In this document: one piece after another, positions 1 to 9,584 of the stretch
How positions within the stretch are numbered: position 1 is the stretch's first letter
Layout of the letters: each line of letters begins with the position of its first letter
Assembly: GCA_963842575.1 (NCBI GenBank)
Contig: CAWJGS010000004.1
Coordinates: 372,001-436,000 of the forward strand
DNA length: 64,000 bases
Direction: 5' to 3'
Origin: JACDER01 sp963842575
Lineage (GTDB): Bacteria > Actinomycetota > Thermoleophilia > Gaiellales > Gaiellaceae
Program-made: the position numbers and the translations under genes
The notes under the pieces: generated by a model
The model's input: only the letters and a program-made list of their open reading frames with translations
Database searches by the model: none
Told to the model about the DNA's origin: nothing

Positions 1-1
1 C

Positions 2-1774
2 GCGCTCGTCTCAGCGATCGCGTTTCCGGTCTGTGCGGCCGTGATCTGGATCGCGCTGCGAACGCCGCTGGCCTCCCGCCTGACCGCCAAGCCCTCGAAA
101 GAGCGCTGGCACAAGCAGGAAACCCCTGCACTTGGGGGGATCGGGGTGTTCGCGGGGATTCTCGCCGGCGTCGGTCTCGCCATCGCGGTGGGCGCGGTCG
201 GCGGGAGTGACACCCTGCTCGCGATCATCGGCGGCGCGGGACTTCTGTTCGCGGTCGGCCTGCTCGACGATGCGTTCGGGTTGCCGGCGCTGGCGAAGCT
301 GGCGGCTCAGGGAGGCGCGGCGGCGATCGTTCTCACCAACGGCCTCACGGTCGAGCTGGTGAAGACCGACTGGATCGCGGTGCCCATCGCGGTCGTCTGG
401 CTTGTCGGAATGACGAACGCGTTCAACCTGCTGGACAACATGGACGGGATCGCCGCGACGCTCGCCGGGATCGCGTGCGCCTACTTCGCCATCGACGCGG
501 TCACGGCGCACTCGAACGACCTCGTGCTCGTCCTCTCGCTGAGCGTCGCCTTCGCCTGCGCCGGCTTTCTCCCCTTCAACGTCCGCCGCCGCAAGCCCGC
601 CGCGGTTTTCCTCGGCGACTCGGGCAGCCAGGTCCTCGGCTTCTCGCTGGCCACGATCGCGCTCGCGTCCAGCTGGAAGGCGGCCGCGCCGTCGCTCGCA
701 ACCGTGCTCCTGCCGATCCTCGTGCTCGCCGTCCCGATCCTCGACACCGCGCTCGTCACGGTCGTCCGCCTGCTCGAGCGGCGCCCGATCCACGTCGGCG
801 GCCGCGACCACACGAGCCACCGCCTCGTCTACACCGGGTTGTCCGAGAAGCGAACCCTGGTGCTGCTCGCCCTCGTGGCCGCCGCGCTCGGGGGCACGAG
901 CCTCGCGTACAACGCCGCGAACAACTCGTACGTGACGCTGATCGGCGTCCTCATCTCCTTCGCGGTGCTCATCCAGCTGGCCGGCTTCCTGGGCGACTTC
1001 GGGCCAACCGGCCTGCACCGGGGACGCCTCGTGGAGATGCTCGTCGACGGCGCGCTGATCACCGCCGCCTTCGCCTGCGCGTATCTGCTGCGCTTCGAGG
1101 GCGCCGGGCCGCCGAACCAGCGCCACCTGTTCCTGGCGGCGCTTCCGGTGCTCCTGGCCGCACGCTACGCCGTGTTCATCCTGACGGGGATGTATTCGAG
1201 CGTCTGGCGCTTCATGAGCGCCCGGGACGCGATCCGCATCCCGATCGCCGTCTTCGTCTCGGAGGGAATCGCCGCGCTCTTCCTCTACTTCTCGCAGGCC
1301 CGCAGCTTCGAGACCTACTCGCGCAGCGTCTTCGTCATCGACGCGATCCTGTGCACGCTCCTGATCGGCTCGTCGCGGCTGGCCGAGCGCGCGATCTCCC
1401 CGGCCCTCGGCACGCTGGCGCGGCCGGAGGAGCGGCGGCGCGCGCTGATCGTGGGCGCCGGGCGCGGCGGACGGAGCCTCCTGCGGGAGTTGCGCGAGAC
1501 GCCGGGACAGCAGGTGATCGGCTTCATCGACGACGATCCGCGCTTGCGCCACCGGCGCGTGCACGGCGTCCAGATCCTGGGATCCGCGGCCGAGATCGAC
1601 GCGGTGCTCGCGCGACGCGGGCCGGACGTCGTGTTCGTGACGATTCCCGACGCCGCGCGCGAGCGCCTCGACTTCGTCGTCGCCGGCTGCGAACGGGCGG
1701 GGATCACGTGCTCGTTCGTCCGCCGCGAGATCGACCTCGACCCCGCGGTCGTCCTCGGGCACGCGTCCGAGTGA
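2..1774 (+). CDS. WecA/MraY-type sugar-1-phosphate transferase fused to WbpM/FlaA1 N-terminal half (5' end outside window)
   Basis: The reading frame is open to the window edge and the bases before the GTG at 41 encode membrane sequence, so the true start lies upstream. Numbering from that GTG, the first ~320 residues are a multi-pass polyprenyl-phosphate sugar-1-phosphate transferase: LLDDAFG (74-80), NAFNLLDNMDG (126-136), LGDSGSQ (191-197) and RDHTSH (255-260) are the Mg/nucleotide-binding landmarks of the family. Residues ~330-445 form a second group of membrane helices, followed by a Rossmann-like domain with GAGRGG (472-477), as in the N-terminal part of WbpM/FlaA1/PglF proteins, but the SDR dehydratase domain is missing. 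Likely role: loading the first sugar phosphate on undecaprenyl phosphate. Its TGA shares GTGA with the next gene. Confidence 0.85.
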   Translation, partial: ALVSAIAFPVCAAVIWIALRTPLASRLTAKPSKERWHKQETPALGGIGVFAGILAGVGLAIAVGAVGGSDTLLAIIGGAGLLFAVGLLDDAFGLPALAKLAAQGGAAAIVLTNGLTVELVKTDWIAVPIAVVWLVGMTNAFNLLDNMDGIAATLAGIACAYFAIDAVTAHSNDLVLVLSLSVAFACAGFLPFNVRRRKPAAVFLGDSGSQVLGFSLATIALASSWKAAAPSLATVLLPILVLAVPILDTALVTVVRLLERRPIHVGGRDHTSHRLVYTGLSEKRTLVLLALVAAALGGTSLAYNAANNSYVTLIGVLISFAVLIQLAGFLGDFGPTGLHRGRLVEMLVDGALITAAFACAYLLRFEGAGPPNQRHLFLAALPVLLAARYAVFILTGMYSSVWRFMSARDAIRIPIAVFVSEGIAALFLYFSQARSFETYSRSVFVIDAILCTLLIGSSRLAERAISPALGTLARPEERRRALIVGAGRGGRSLLRELRETPGQQVIGFIDDDPRLRHRRVHGVQILGSAAEIDAVLARRGPDVVFVTIPDAARERLDFVVAGCERAGITCSFVRREIDLDPAVVLGHASE

Positions 1775-3784
1775 AGCGCGTCAGCTGGGTCGTCCCGGCG
1801 CTCGCGCTCGCCTACGCAGGTGCGGCTGCGCTCTACGGCTGGCAGGCGTGGAGCCAGGGGACGCCGTGGATCTTCCCGGACGAGACGCTGCATGCACGCA
1901 AGCGGCGCAAGTCGATCGCGGGTGCGGAGTCGGGGTCGATCAGGTCGATCTCCGGTGTCCTGTACTCGGCGGTCGATCTCGCCGGCGTGGCTCTTCCACG
2001 ACCCGGTCGTCTCGTACAACGACGGCCAAGCTCATCGGCGCGCTGATGATGCCGCTGACGATCGTGCCCGCGTACCTCCTCGCGCGCGCTGTTCACCGGG
2101 AGGCTGCCGGCGTTCGCCGCGGCGGTCGCTTCGGTCGCGATCCCGGGGATGTTCTACTCGAACTTGCTGATGCAGGAGGCGGTCGCGTACCCGTTCGCAA
2201 CCCTCGTCCTGTACGTGCTGGCGCGGGGAATCGCCGCGGACAGCCGGGCCTGGCTCGTCTGCCGCGTTCGTCCTCGCGCTCGCTCGGACCGCTGATCCGG
2301 CCCGAGCTGGTCGTGCTGCCGATCGTCGTCGTCCTTGCGGTGCTCATCTGGATCTGGCTCGGCGAGTGGGCCACGCGCAAGCGCGCCGGCTGGACCGCGC
2401 TGGCACTGGTGCGCCGCGGCGGGCGTCTCCGTCATCGTCCTGTTCGCCGCGGCCGCGCTGGGCGCACGGTCAGCGTCGCGTGGCGTGTCGCGATGCAGAA
2501 CCCGGACGACCTGATCCGCTACGCGGCACTCGCGCTTCGGCCCGTTCGCGGCGGGCGTGGCCATCCTCCCCGTCCTTGCCGGTCCCGCCGTCCTGAGCCG
2601 CCGCAGCACCTTCATGCCGGTCTTCGTCGCGGCGGTCGACCGCCTTCCTCGTCTACGTCGCAGCCAAGGAGGCGTTCATCGCCTCGCGGCCGGACACCCC
2701 AACACCAACGACCTGCTCGGTGAGCGAAATCTGATCTACCTCAGCCCGCTCGTGTTCGCCGCGACTGCGATCTGGGCCGAGCGGCGCCGGGTCAACGTGT
2801 GGGCGCTCGCCGGCGCAACCGCCGTGCTAGTCGCGATCTTCGCCGCGATCCCGTACGTCTGGGCCGAGGCAAGCGCGCCGCACTCGCCGACCGTCGTATC
2901 GATCTCGCACATCGTCTCGGGCCTGTCACATCCGACCGTGCGTGCGGCGCTGATCGTGGCGACCGTCCTCGCCGCTCTCGTTCTCCTGCTGCGACGGACG
3001 ATCGTGCTCGCCGCAGCCGCGCTCGTCATCGTCGGCTGGAGCCTGACCGGCGAGGTGAACGCGAGCAACAAGTCGCTCGACATCGGCCGCGCGCTCGTCG
3101 ACGCACAACCGCGGCCGCTCGACTGGATCGACCGCGCGACCCACGGCGCGCCGGCCGTCTACGTCGGCCAGGCCAAGCTACGCGCGCCGGAGATCCTCTC
3201 GCTCGCCTTCTGGAACGACTCCGCTGCAGCGGCTCGTGACGCTGGGTGGCGAGCCCGATCTTCGGGCTGATCTTCGAGACCAAGGTCGAGTCCGGCGGAC
3301 GGGCGGCTGAGCGATCCCGCGCGCGCCGACTACGTCGTGTCGGACAAGGAGGTGGATGTCGCGGGGCAGCGCGTGGCGAGCGGCGAAGCGCTGGAACCTG
3401 GAGCGCGTGGAAGGACCGGTGCGCGCGAACGCGTTCGAGGCCGGCATCTGGCAGGACGGCTGGCAGGAGGAGACGAGCGCGTATACGCGCTTCAACGGGA
3501 TTCGCAGCGGGCACGTGCGGGTCGCCCTCTCGCAGCAGAACGGGTGCGACCCTGCCGCCCATCCTCGCGCTGAGGTACGCGTCGTCGAGCTGGCGCGGCA
3601 GCGGGGCGTCGCCGTCCGGCGCGTGGCGTTTCCGGCCTGCCAATCGACCACGGTCACCGTCCCCGTCCCACGGCCGCCTTTCGCCGTCCGTACCCGCGTC
3701 ACTCCGACGTTCGTCCCCAGCTCGAGGGACCCGCGCCATCTCGGCGCCCAGGTGACCTACATGTACAGCCCTACAGGGCCTTGA
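1771..3784 (+). pseudogene. Multiply frameshifted membrane glycosyltransferase (ArnT/PMT-like topology)
   Basis: Starts with GTG at 1771 in a GTGA overlap. The start VKRVSWVVPALALAYAG and the element TPWIFPDE resemble polytopic lipid-linked-sugar glycosyltransferases. Recognisable protein then hops between all three frames: AKLIGALMMPLTIVPAYLL, then GRLPAFAAAVASVAIPGMF, then NLIYLSPLVFAATAIWAE, and a soluble C-terminal part containing RVEGPVRANAFEAGIWQDG that ends at 3784. I see at least ten frame changes in 2 kb, with few in-frame stops and the protein otherwise preserved. That fits either a recently broken gene or a poorly sequenced segment; the genes on both sides are intact. No functional protein can be made from the sequence as given. 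Confidence 0.75.
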
Positions 3785-4529
3785 GCCGCTCGGGGTGCTT
3801 GCGGACGAAGCGCAGCATGCCCCGCCAGTGCCAGAGCGTCCGGCGCGTCAACATGCGGCGGTCGGTGAGCCGGTCCCAGCGGTGGCGGACGACCGCGCCG
3901 GGCACGTACCAGCGCTCCCACCCCGCCCGTGCGGCGCGGTAGCACAGGTCGATGTCCTCTCCGTACATGCGAAAACCGGAGTCGTATCCGCCGATTTCGT
4001 CCAGCATCGTCCGCCGCAGGAGGAGGAATCCTCCGAGCATCCAGTCCGTCTCGACCGGCTCGGCCGGCCGTTCGTCGAGCAGGTAGTGATCGCGCTGTCG
4101 CTCGAGCGGCGGGAACGCGCGGCGGAGCGGCGTTCGGCGGACGAGGGTTCCCATCACCGTGGGGAAGCGCCGCCGCGAGGGCTGCCACGTCCCGTCCGGG
4201 TCGAGCATCTGCGGGCCGGCGACGCCGCAGCGCGGATGCGCGTCGGCGAAGGCGGCGAGGACCTGGACCGCTTCGGGCTCAGCCACCGCGTCCGGGTTGC
4301 AGACCACGACGAGCTCGCCGGACGTCCGCGCGAACGCGGCGTTCAGGTTGGCGGAGTACGAGCGGGGCCGCTCGTTCTCGATGACGCGCGCGCCGTGCAG
4401 GTCGGCGGGGAGGCTGCCGGGGATGTTGGCGACGACGAGGAGCTCGTCCACCTGCGGCGCCAGCGCCGGCAGCGACGACTCGAGCTCCCGCGCATGTCCG
4501 TGCGAGACGACTATGCCGCTAGTAGCCAT
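3771..4529 (-). CDS. GT2 family glycosyltransferase (rhamnosyltransferase-like)
   Basis: 252 residues, GT-A fold. The N-terminus GIVVSHGHARELESSL, the nucleotide-sugar motif CNPDA (77-81), the GGFLLLRR element and the acidic MYGEDIDLCYRA motif are those of WbbL/rhamnosyltransferase-type GT2 enzymes that add a sugar to a lipid-linked glycan at the inner membrane face. The ATG at 4529 overlaps the end of the sulfotransferase gene by 11 bases. This is the last gene of the minus-strand operon that begins at 11832, and its 3' end overlaps the convergent pseudogene by 14 bases. The donor sugar cannot be read from sequence. Confidence 0.85.
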   Translation of the reverse strand: MATSGIVVSHGHARELESSLPALAPQVDELLVVANIPGSLPADLHGARVIENERPRSYSANLNAAFARTSGELVVVCNPDAVAEPEAVQVLAAFADAHPRCGVAGPQMLDPDGTWQPSRRRFPTVMGTLVRRTPLRRAFPPLERQRDHYLLDERPAEPVETDWMLGGFLLLRRTMLDEIGGYDSGFRMYGEDIDLCYRAARAGWERWYVPGAVVRHRWDRLTDRRMLTRRTLWHWRGMLRFVRKHPERLKAL

Positions 4530-5301
4530 AGACCTCCATCCACCGGCCGGCCTCGCGCTCGAAGAGGGCCTCCAGCTCCGGGTCGAACGCCTGGCGCCAG
4601 CCGCCGATTTGCCCCTTGCGGAAGGTCGGGCTCGCGCTCGAGAAGAGCCGCTTTCCCACCCCCGGCGCGAGCTCCACGCCGAGGTAGTCGTAGATCTCGC
4701 GCAGCGTCCGCGCCTGGTCGTCGTCGTCGCCGCCGCCGCGCGCGCCGATCAGATCTTCGAAGCGTACGACGAGCGCGCCGCTTTCCAGCCAGCCCGCGAA
4801 TCCGGCGAGCAGGCTCTCGAGCGACGGAGCCGGCGGGCGCGCCTCCGCGTCACCGAGGATGGCGAGCTCGATCCGCGAGCGCTCGTCCGGGCGCTCGCCG
4901 TAGGCGAAGTGGAGAGGATGGTCGCCGCGACTCTCGATGTAGTGCGCGAGCGAGACGGCCATATCCCGTGGATCGCGGACGACGAAGAGCGTCCTCACGC
5001 CCTCCAGCAGCGACGCGTACGCGGGATCGAACGGCAGGTGCGCGACGGCCACCTGTCCGGGCCGCAGCGTGCGCAGAACGCCGTCGAGCCCCTCCGGCCC
5101 GACGTTCTCGGGGTTCAGCGTCCGACGGAACTGCCGGTACAGGCGCGGATGGAGGCAGACCGCGCGCTCGACCAGATGGGTGCCGGCCTTGGGGAGGGAG
5201 ACGACGAGGACGCGAGGAACGCCGGCGCGAGCGGCGCGCCCGGCCAGCTTGCGCGGGGTCAGGCCGAAGCGCTGAGCGGTCCAGAGTTGCCTAGCGAGCA
5301 T
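4519..5301 (-). CDS. Sulfotransferase (PAPS-dependent)
   Basis: 260 residues. The 5'-phosphosulfate loop SLPKAGTH (35-42) and the 3'-phosphate-binding element VVRDPRDMAVSLAH (107-120, with Arg109 and Ser117) are the two PAPS-binding signatures of the sulfotransferase superfamily; the late FRKGQIGGW motif is also conserved in it. It would move sulfate from PAPS to a hydroxyl of an acceptor. Set between a GT4 gene (11-base overlap at 5291-5301) and a GT2 gene, the likely acceptor is a sugar of the nearby glycan, so the polymer may be sulfated. No PAPS synthesis gene is in the window. No signal peptide is visible, so it should act in the cytoplasm. Confidence 0.88.
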   Translation of the reverse strand: MLARQLWTAQRFGLTPRKLAGRAARAGVPRVLVVSLPKAGTHLVERAVCLHPRLYRQFRRTLNPENVGPEGLDGVLRTLRPGQVAVAHLPFDPAYASLLEGVRTLFVVRDPRDMAVSLAHYIESRGDHPLHFAYGERPDERSRIELAILGDAEARPPAPSLESLLAGFAGWLESGALVVRFEDLIGARGGGDDDDQARTLREIYDYLGVELAPGVGKRLFSSASPTFRKGQIGGWRQAFDPELEALFEREAGRWMEVYGY

Positions 5302-6292
5302 GGAGGGCGCTTTCGTACACCTCGAGCGTTCGCCGCGCGGTTTCCCGCCAGCTGAACAGCTTCGCCCGCTCCAGGCCGGCGGCGGCGAGCCGGTCGTGCT
5401 CGCGCACCGCCTGCCGGAGGGCGTCCGGCAGCCCCTCTCGCTCGGCGTACAGCGCCGCGTCGCCGGCGACCTCGCGCAGCGCCGGCTCCGGCGCGGCCAC
5501 CACCGGCGTTCCGCACGCCATCGCCTCGAGCACGGGCAGGCCGAACCCCTCGTAGCGCGACGGGAGGACGAGGCAGGCCGCTCCCCGGTACAGGTCGGCC
5601 AGCGCGGGCCGCTCGAGATAACCGCGCAGCTCGGCTCCGCGCCGCTCGAGCTCCCGGGCGAGCTCGCGGTCGCGCGTCGGCCCCGCGACGACGAGCCGCA
5701 GCCCGGCGGCGGCCGCGGCGTCGGCGGCCGCGAGCGGGTCCTTGCGCGCCTGGATCGTCCCGACGAACAGCGCGTACGAGTCCGGGTGCCCGCCGGGCGT
5801 GAAGACGGGGTCGATCCCGTGGTGCGTGACGGTGATCCGCTCGGGCGAGACGCCGTACAGCTCCACGAGATCGGCCTTCGTACGCTCCGAGACCGCGATC
5901 ACCCGCACGGCCTTCCGCGCCGCCCGCGGCACGACCGTCCGGAAGACGAGACGGTCCTTCCGGCCGAGCAGCTTCGGGTCGCGCTCGAACGAGAGGTCGT
6001 GGATGGTGACGACCGCCGGGGCCGGGCAGCGCAGTGGGAGCGCGTGCTGGAAATGGCCGAGGTCGGGCCGCACGCGGCGCATGAGCCGCGGAAGCGTCCA
6101 GGCCATGCGCAGCTCCTGGCTACGAGCCGGGAGCTCCAGCGGCTCGACGCCGGGAGGGATCAGCTCGGGATGTCGGGTCACGGCCACGAACCGAAAGTCG
6201 CCCGCCACCGCGGGCAACTCGCGCAGGAGGTTCGCGACGTAGGTCTCGTCCCCGGTGCGCTGGCGGCCGAGGACGTCGGCGTCGATCAGCAC
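5291..6292 (-). CDS. GT4 family glycosyltransferase
   Basis: 333 residues with a GTG start at 6292, nine bases after the preceding stop. GT-B fold: the N-terminal acceptor half contains VTIHDLSFERDP and the C-terminal half has FVGTIQARKD and the EX7E-type donor-site motif YEGFGLPVLEAMACG. This is the pattern of retaining GT4 enzymes (WbaZ/mannosyltransferase-like) using nucleotide-activated sugars. It is similar in layout to the next two upstream genes (6302-7282 and 7279-8358), suggesting local duplication. Donor and acceptor are not predictable. Confidence 0.9.
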   Translation of the reverse strand: MLIDADVLGRQRTGDETYVANLLRELPAVAGDFRFVAVTRHPELIPPGVEPLELPARSQELRMAWTLPRLMRRVRPDLGHFQHALPLRCPAPAVVTIHDLSFERDPKLLGRKDRLVFRTVVPRAARKAVRVIAVSERTKADLVELYGVSPERITVTHHGIDPVFTPGGHPDSYALFVGTIQARKDPLAAADAAAAAGLRLVVAGPTRDRELARELERRGAELRGYLERPALADLYRGAACLVLPSRYEGFGLPVLEAMACGTPVVAAPEPALREVAGDAALYAEREGLPDALRQAVREHDRLAAAGLERAKLFSWRETARRTLEVYESALHAR

Positions 6293-6301
6293 CAGCGAGC
6301 G

Positions 6302-7282
6302 TCACGCGACCTCCCGGTACACGGCCGCCGTCGCGTCGGCCACGCGCTCCCAGCTGTAGCCGGCCGCGCGCTCGCGCCCCAGCCGTGCAAGCTCCTCGCG
6401 GCGGGAGATCGCCTCCTCGAGCCCGGCCGCGATGGATGCGGGATCGGCCGGATCCACCAGCACGGCTGCCCCGCCGGCGACCTCCTCGGTCGCGCTCCCG
6501 CGGCTCGTCACCACAGGCGCGCCGCAGGCCATCGCCTCGAGCACGGGCAGGCCGAAACCCTCGTACAGGGACGGATACGCGAAGCAGAGCGCTCCGCGGT
6601 AGAGCCGCGCCAGCTCCTCATCGGGGACCGGCCCGAGCCAGTGAACGCCGTCGCCGTCCGCCTGGACGCCGCCCCAGCCGCGCGCCCCCACCACGCGCAG
6701 CTCGAGGCCGGCGCGGCGGACACCGTCGGCCAGGCGATCCAGGTTCTTTCGGGGCTCGAGCGTGCCGACGGCGAGGACGTAGTCGCCGTCCGCGGCGGCC
6801 CCGCCCGGGCGGAACTCGTCGCCCGAGGCGAGCGGGATGACGCGGATGCGCTCCTCCGGCACGTGCAGCAGCTCGACGAGCTCGCCTTTCGTGAACTCGG
6901 AGATCGTGATCACGCGGGCGGCCGCCCGCACCACCCGCGGGACGAACAGGCGGCTGTAGATGCGCGTCCACCGGTTGAAGGCCTCCGGAAAGCGCAGGAT
7001 CGCGAGGTCGAAGACCGTGACGACGAGGGGGACGGGCGGGCGCGGCGGCGCGCGGAAGGTCGGACAGTGCAGGACGTCGATTCCCGCGCGGTGCGCGCGG
7101 CGCGGGAGGCCGAGCGGATACCACGCCGTATCCCTCACCGCCGCCCGGACGCGGCCCGGCCCGCCGAAGGCCAGCTGCACCAGCTCGACCCGCCGGTGCA
7201 AGCGCGGCAGCAGCTCCTGCAGGTAGCGCGCCGTTCCCGCGCGCGTGAGCGCGAGCGGGGAGATGTCGATCCCGACCCTCAT
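6302..7282 (-). CDS. GT4 family glycosyltransferase
   Basis: 326 residues. The ATG at 7282 is chosen because it lies in an ATGA overlap with the upstream gene and gives the typical first strand MRVGIDISPLALTRAG; the frame is open further upstream but that sequence is not protein-like. VVTVFDLAILRFPEAF, LAVGTLEPRKNLDRL and YEGFGLPVLEAMACGAP mark a GT-B fold GT4 enzyme with the EX7E donor-binding glutamates. It likely adds one sugar of the repeat unit in the cytoplasm. It is a close relative of its two neighbours. Confidence 0.9.
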   Translation of the reverse strand: MRVGIDISPLALTRAGTARYLQELLPRLHRRVELVQLAFGGPGRVRAAVRDTAWYPLGLPRRAHRAGIDVLHCPTFRAPPRPPVPLVVTVFDLAILRFPEAFNRWTRIYSRLFVPRVVRAAARVITISEFTKGELVELLHVPEERIRVIPLASGDEFRPGGAAADGDYVLAVGTLEPRKNLDRLADGVRRAGLELRVVGARGWGGVQADGDGVHWLGPVPDEELARLYRGALCFAYPSLYEGFGLPVLEAMACGAPVVTSRGSATEEVAGGAAVLVDPADPASIAAGLEEAISRREELARLGRERAAGYSWERVADATAAVYREVA

Positions 7283-8358
7283 CGCTTCGAGTGTTTCAGG
7301 TAGCCGTCCAGGAAGGCCTGGCCCGTTCCCTCCCACGTGAAGCGGCGCGCGTGCTCGAGCCCGCGCGGGACGAGCTCCTCGCGGCGCGAGATCGCCTCGG
7401 CGATGCCTGCCGCGATCGCCTCCGGCGAGTCCGGATCGACGCGGACGGCCGCGTCCCCGCACGCATCGTCCAGCGAAGGATGAGACGAGACCACCGTCGG
7501 CGTCCCGCTCGCCATCGCCTCGACGACCGGAATGCCGAAGCCCTCGAAACGCGCCGGGAAGACAAAGGCCTCGGCCCCGCGGTAGAGCCGCGCGAGCTCG
7601 TCGTCGTCCACGTAGCCCAGCCCGCGGACGCCGTCGCGCGCCAGCTCGACCTCGGGCCCCCACCCGGGCGGCCCGGCGACCGCGAGCAGCAAGTCGAGCT
7701 CGAGCAGCGGGAAGGCGGCGAGCAGCGTCTCCAGGTTCTTCCTCGGTTCGAGGGTGGCCACGGTCAGGACGTACGGCCGTCCCAGATCGGCCCGCTCCCC
7801 CTCCGGCCCGAAGCGCGGGGAGACGCCGGGCGGCGCGAGCTCGATCCGCTCCTCCGGCACGCGCAGCAGCTCGGCGACATCTCGCCCGGTATAGGTCGAA
7901 TTGACAAAAACCACGTCACAGGTCGCGGCCGCATTGCGGTACTTGGCCGTGTGCATCGCGCGGGTGCGCGGCGTCGTCCACTCGGGATGGCGCACCGGGA
8001 CGAGGTCGTGGATCATCGTCGCGCGCACGCCGGCGCGTTGCGGCGGATACATCCAGTCCCAGAAATGGAGGACGTCGACCGGCCCGAGAAAGCGCTCGAC
8101 CGGCGGACGCGCGGCCTTGCTCCAGGCAGTGCGCCAGGCGTGCGCGAACGGCAGCCAGCCGACGCGGCGCCGCAGGCCGATCCCGTCCAGCGCCTCCTCC
8201 AGGTTCCGCTTGCCCTTGAGGCTCACCGGGGCGAAGGGGACGATCTCGTGCTCGTCGCCGGCGATCTCCACGAGGCCGCGCAGCGACCCGAGGATGTAGT
8301 TGGGGACGCCCGTGCGCGGCGCATGCGACAGCGGGCTGACATCGAAGGCGATTCTCAA
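7279..8358 (-). CDS. GT4 family glycosyltransferase
   Basis: 359 residues. It begins MRIAFDVSPLSHAPRTG and contains TMIHDLVPVRHPEW, VATLEPRKNLETL and FEGFGIPVVEAMASGTP, the standard order of GT4/GT-B motifs. Both ends are stop-start overlaps (ATGA with the downstream gene, 4 bases with the upstream one), so it is translated as part of the 11832-3771 operon. The three consecutive genes 5291-8358 share the same arrangement of motifs and probably arose by tandem duplication followed by change in specificity. Confidence 0.9.
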   Translation of the reverse strand: MRIAFDVSPLSHAPRTGVPNYILGSLRGLVEIAGDEHEIVPFAPVSLKGKRNLEEALDGIGLRRRVGWLPFAHAWRTAWSKAARPPVERFLGPVDVLHFWDWMYPPQRAGVRATMIHDLVPVRHPEWTTPRTRAMHTAKYRNAAATCDVVFVNSTYTGRDVAELLRVPEERIELAPPGVSPRFGPEGERADLGRPYVLTVATLEPRKNLETLLAAFPLLELDLLLAVAGPPGWGPEVELARDGVRGLGYVDDDELARLYRGAEAFVFPARFEGFGIPVVEAMASGTPTVVSSHPSLDDACGDAAVRVDPDSPEAIAAGIAEAISRREELVPRGLEHARRFTWEGTGQAFLDGYLKHSKR

Positions 8359-9584
8359 ACGATTTCGCTCTCGCGCAGCTCCCGCGCGATGACGGCGAGC
8401 TCGGGAGAGTCGGCGCCGATCTCGACGTCGGCGGCAGCCTGGGCGATCTCCCGGACGACCGCAACGGAAACCGCCTCACCCCCGACAGCCCACTCGAGCG
8501 CGCCGAGGTACAGCTCGGCCACGCGCTCGAGGTCGTGGTCGGTCCGCACGTACTCTCGCGCGGCTTCGCCCAGCGCGCGGCGCGCGCCCTCGTCGCCCGC
8601 CAGCTCCTCCAGGACGGCGGCCAGCACGTCGATCTCCGGCCCACCGACCGGGACGTGCCGGACGACCTCGCCGGGCAGCTCGGCGAACCAGCCGAGATCG
8701 CTGACGACGAGCGGCTTGCCGAGCGCGAGCGCCTGCAGCGCGGCCGCAGAGGTCTCCCCCATCGTCGGCGCCCGCAGCGAGACGATCACGTCGCACGCGC
8801 CCATCAGCGCCCACAACCGCCGGTCGTCCACGTAGCCTTCACTGACAACAGCGTCCTCGAGGCCGAGGCCCTCGATCCGCCGGTCGAGCTCGAATCCCGG
8901 CGCGATCGCCCCCGCGAGCACGAGCTTGGCGCGGGGGAAGCTCTCGCGGAGCTTCGCGAAGGCTCTGAGCAGCTGCGGGATCCGCTTCGCGGGGTTGACG
9001 TGGCCGAACGAGCCGATGACAGGCGACCCCTCGATGCGGGCGGGCTCGACTCCGGGCACCGGCGCAGCGGCGAGCGGGATGCGCCAGATCCGTCCTCGAT
9101 AGCCCTCCTCGCGCGCGCCGCGCTCGGTGTAGCGCGAGTGGACGACGAGGCCGGTGGCGTGGTCGAGAATCGCACCGGCAAGCGGGTACCGCTCCGGCTC
9201 GGTTTCCCAGGGCGGGCGGACGCCGCCACGGGACACGTCCTCGGCCAGCCGCCGCGCTTCCTCGCCGCCGTCGCGTTCCATCGCGGCGATGTACCCGGAC
9301 GGGTTCCCGCGTGCCAGCGTCAGCCCGGCGACGAGGTGGTGGAGGACGAGGTCGTGCAGGACGACGACGCCGGGTCGCCGGCGGAGCGCGTCGACGATCC
9401 AGCCGTGTGCCTGCGGGTTGTTCCCGACGTGGTAGAGCGCCACGTCCGTCCTGCGCAGGGCCGGACGGCGGCGGCGCGCGACCTCCACCTCCATGCGCCG
9501 CCGGAGCGCGGGCAGGAGGAGCGCGCTGTAGTCGGCGATGCCGGAGCGCTCGGGCGGCAGCGGCGAGTAGTAGGCGACTCTCAC
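8355..9584 (-). CDS. Glycosyltransferase, GT4-like, with C-terminal extension
   Basis: 409 residues from the GTG at 9584 (GTGA overlap); the open frame continues upstream but is not protein-like. The N-terminus VRVAYYSPLPPERSGIADYS and GSFGHVNPAKRIPQL in the C-terminal half are typical of a GT4 subgroup found in polysaccharide clusters. The usual EX7E motif is altered: SLRAPTMGETSAAALQALA keeps one Glu and has Ala where the second is normal. About 35 extra residues follow the fold. Probably active, but the changed donor motif makes the specificity uncertain. Confidence 0.85.
   Translation of the reverse strand: MRVAYYSPLPPERSGIADYSALLLPALRRRMEVEVARRRRPALRRTDVALYHVGNNPQAHGWIVDALRRRPGVVVLHDLVLHHLVAGLTLARGNPSGYIAAMERDGGEEARRLAEDVSRGGVRPPWETEPERYPLAGAILDHATGLVVHSRYTERGAREEGYRGRIWRIPLAAAPVPGVEPARIEGSPVIGSFGHVNPAKRIPQLLRAFAKLRESFPRAKLVLAGAIAPGFELDRRIEGLGLEDAVVSEGYVDDRRLWALMGACDVIVSLRAPTMGETSAAALQALALGKPLVVSDLGWFAELPGEVVRHVPVGGPEIDVLAAVLEELAGDEGARRALGEAAREYVRTDHDLERVAELYLGALEWAVGGEAVSVAVVREIAQAAADVEIGADSPELAVIARELRESEIV

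Noticed and set aside
11..1762. Long open frame on the minus strand opposite the first gene, and similar ones at 7291-8835 and 45972-47903 on the plus strand
   Set aside because: Composition is rich in Arg/Asp/Glu/His with no motif or hydrophobic core. They mirror the third-position GC of the real genes on the other strand.
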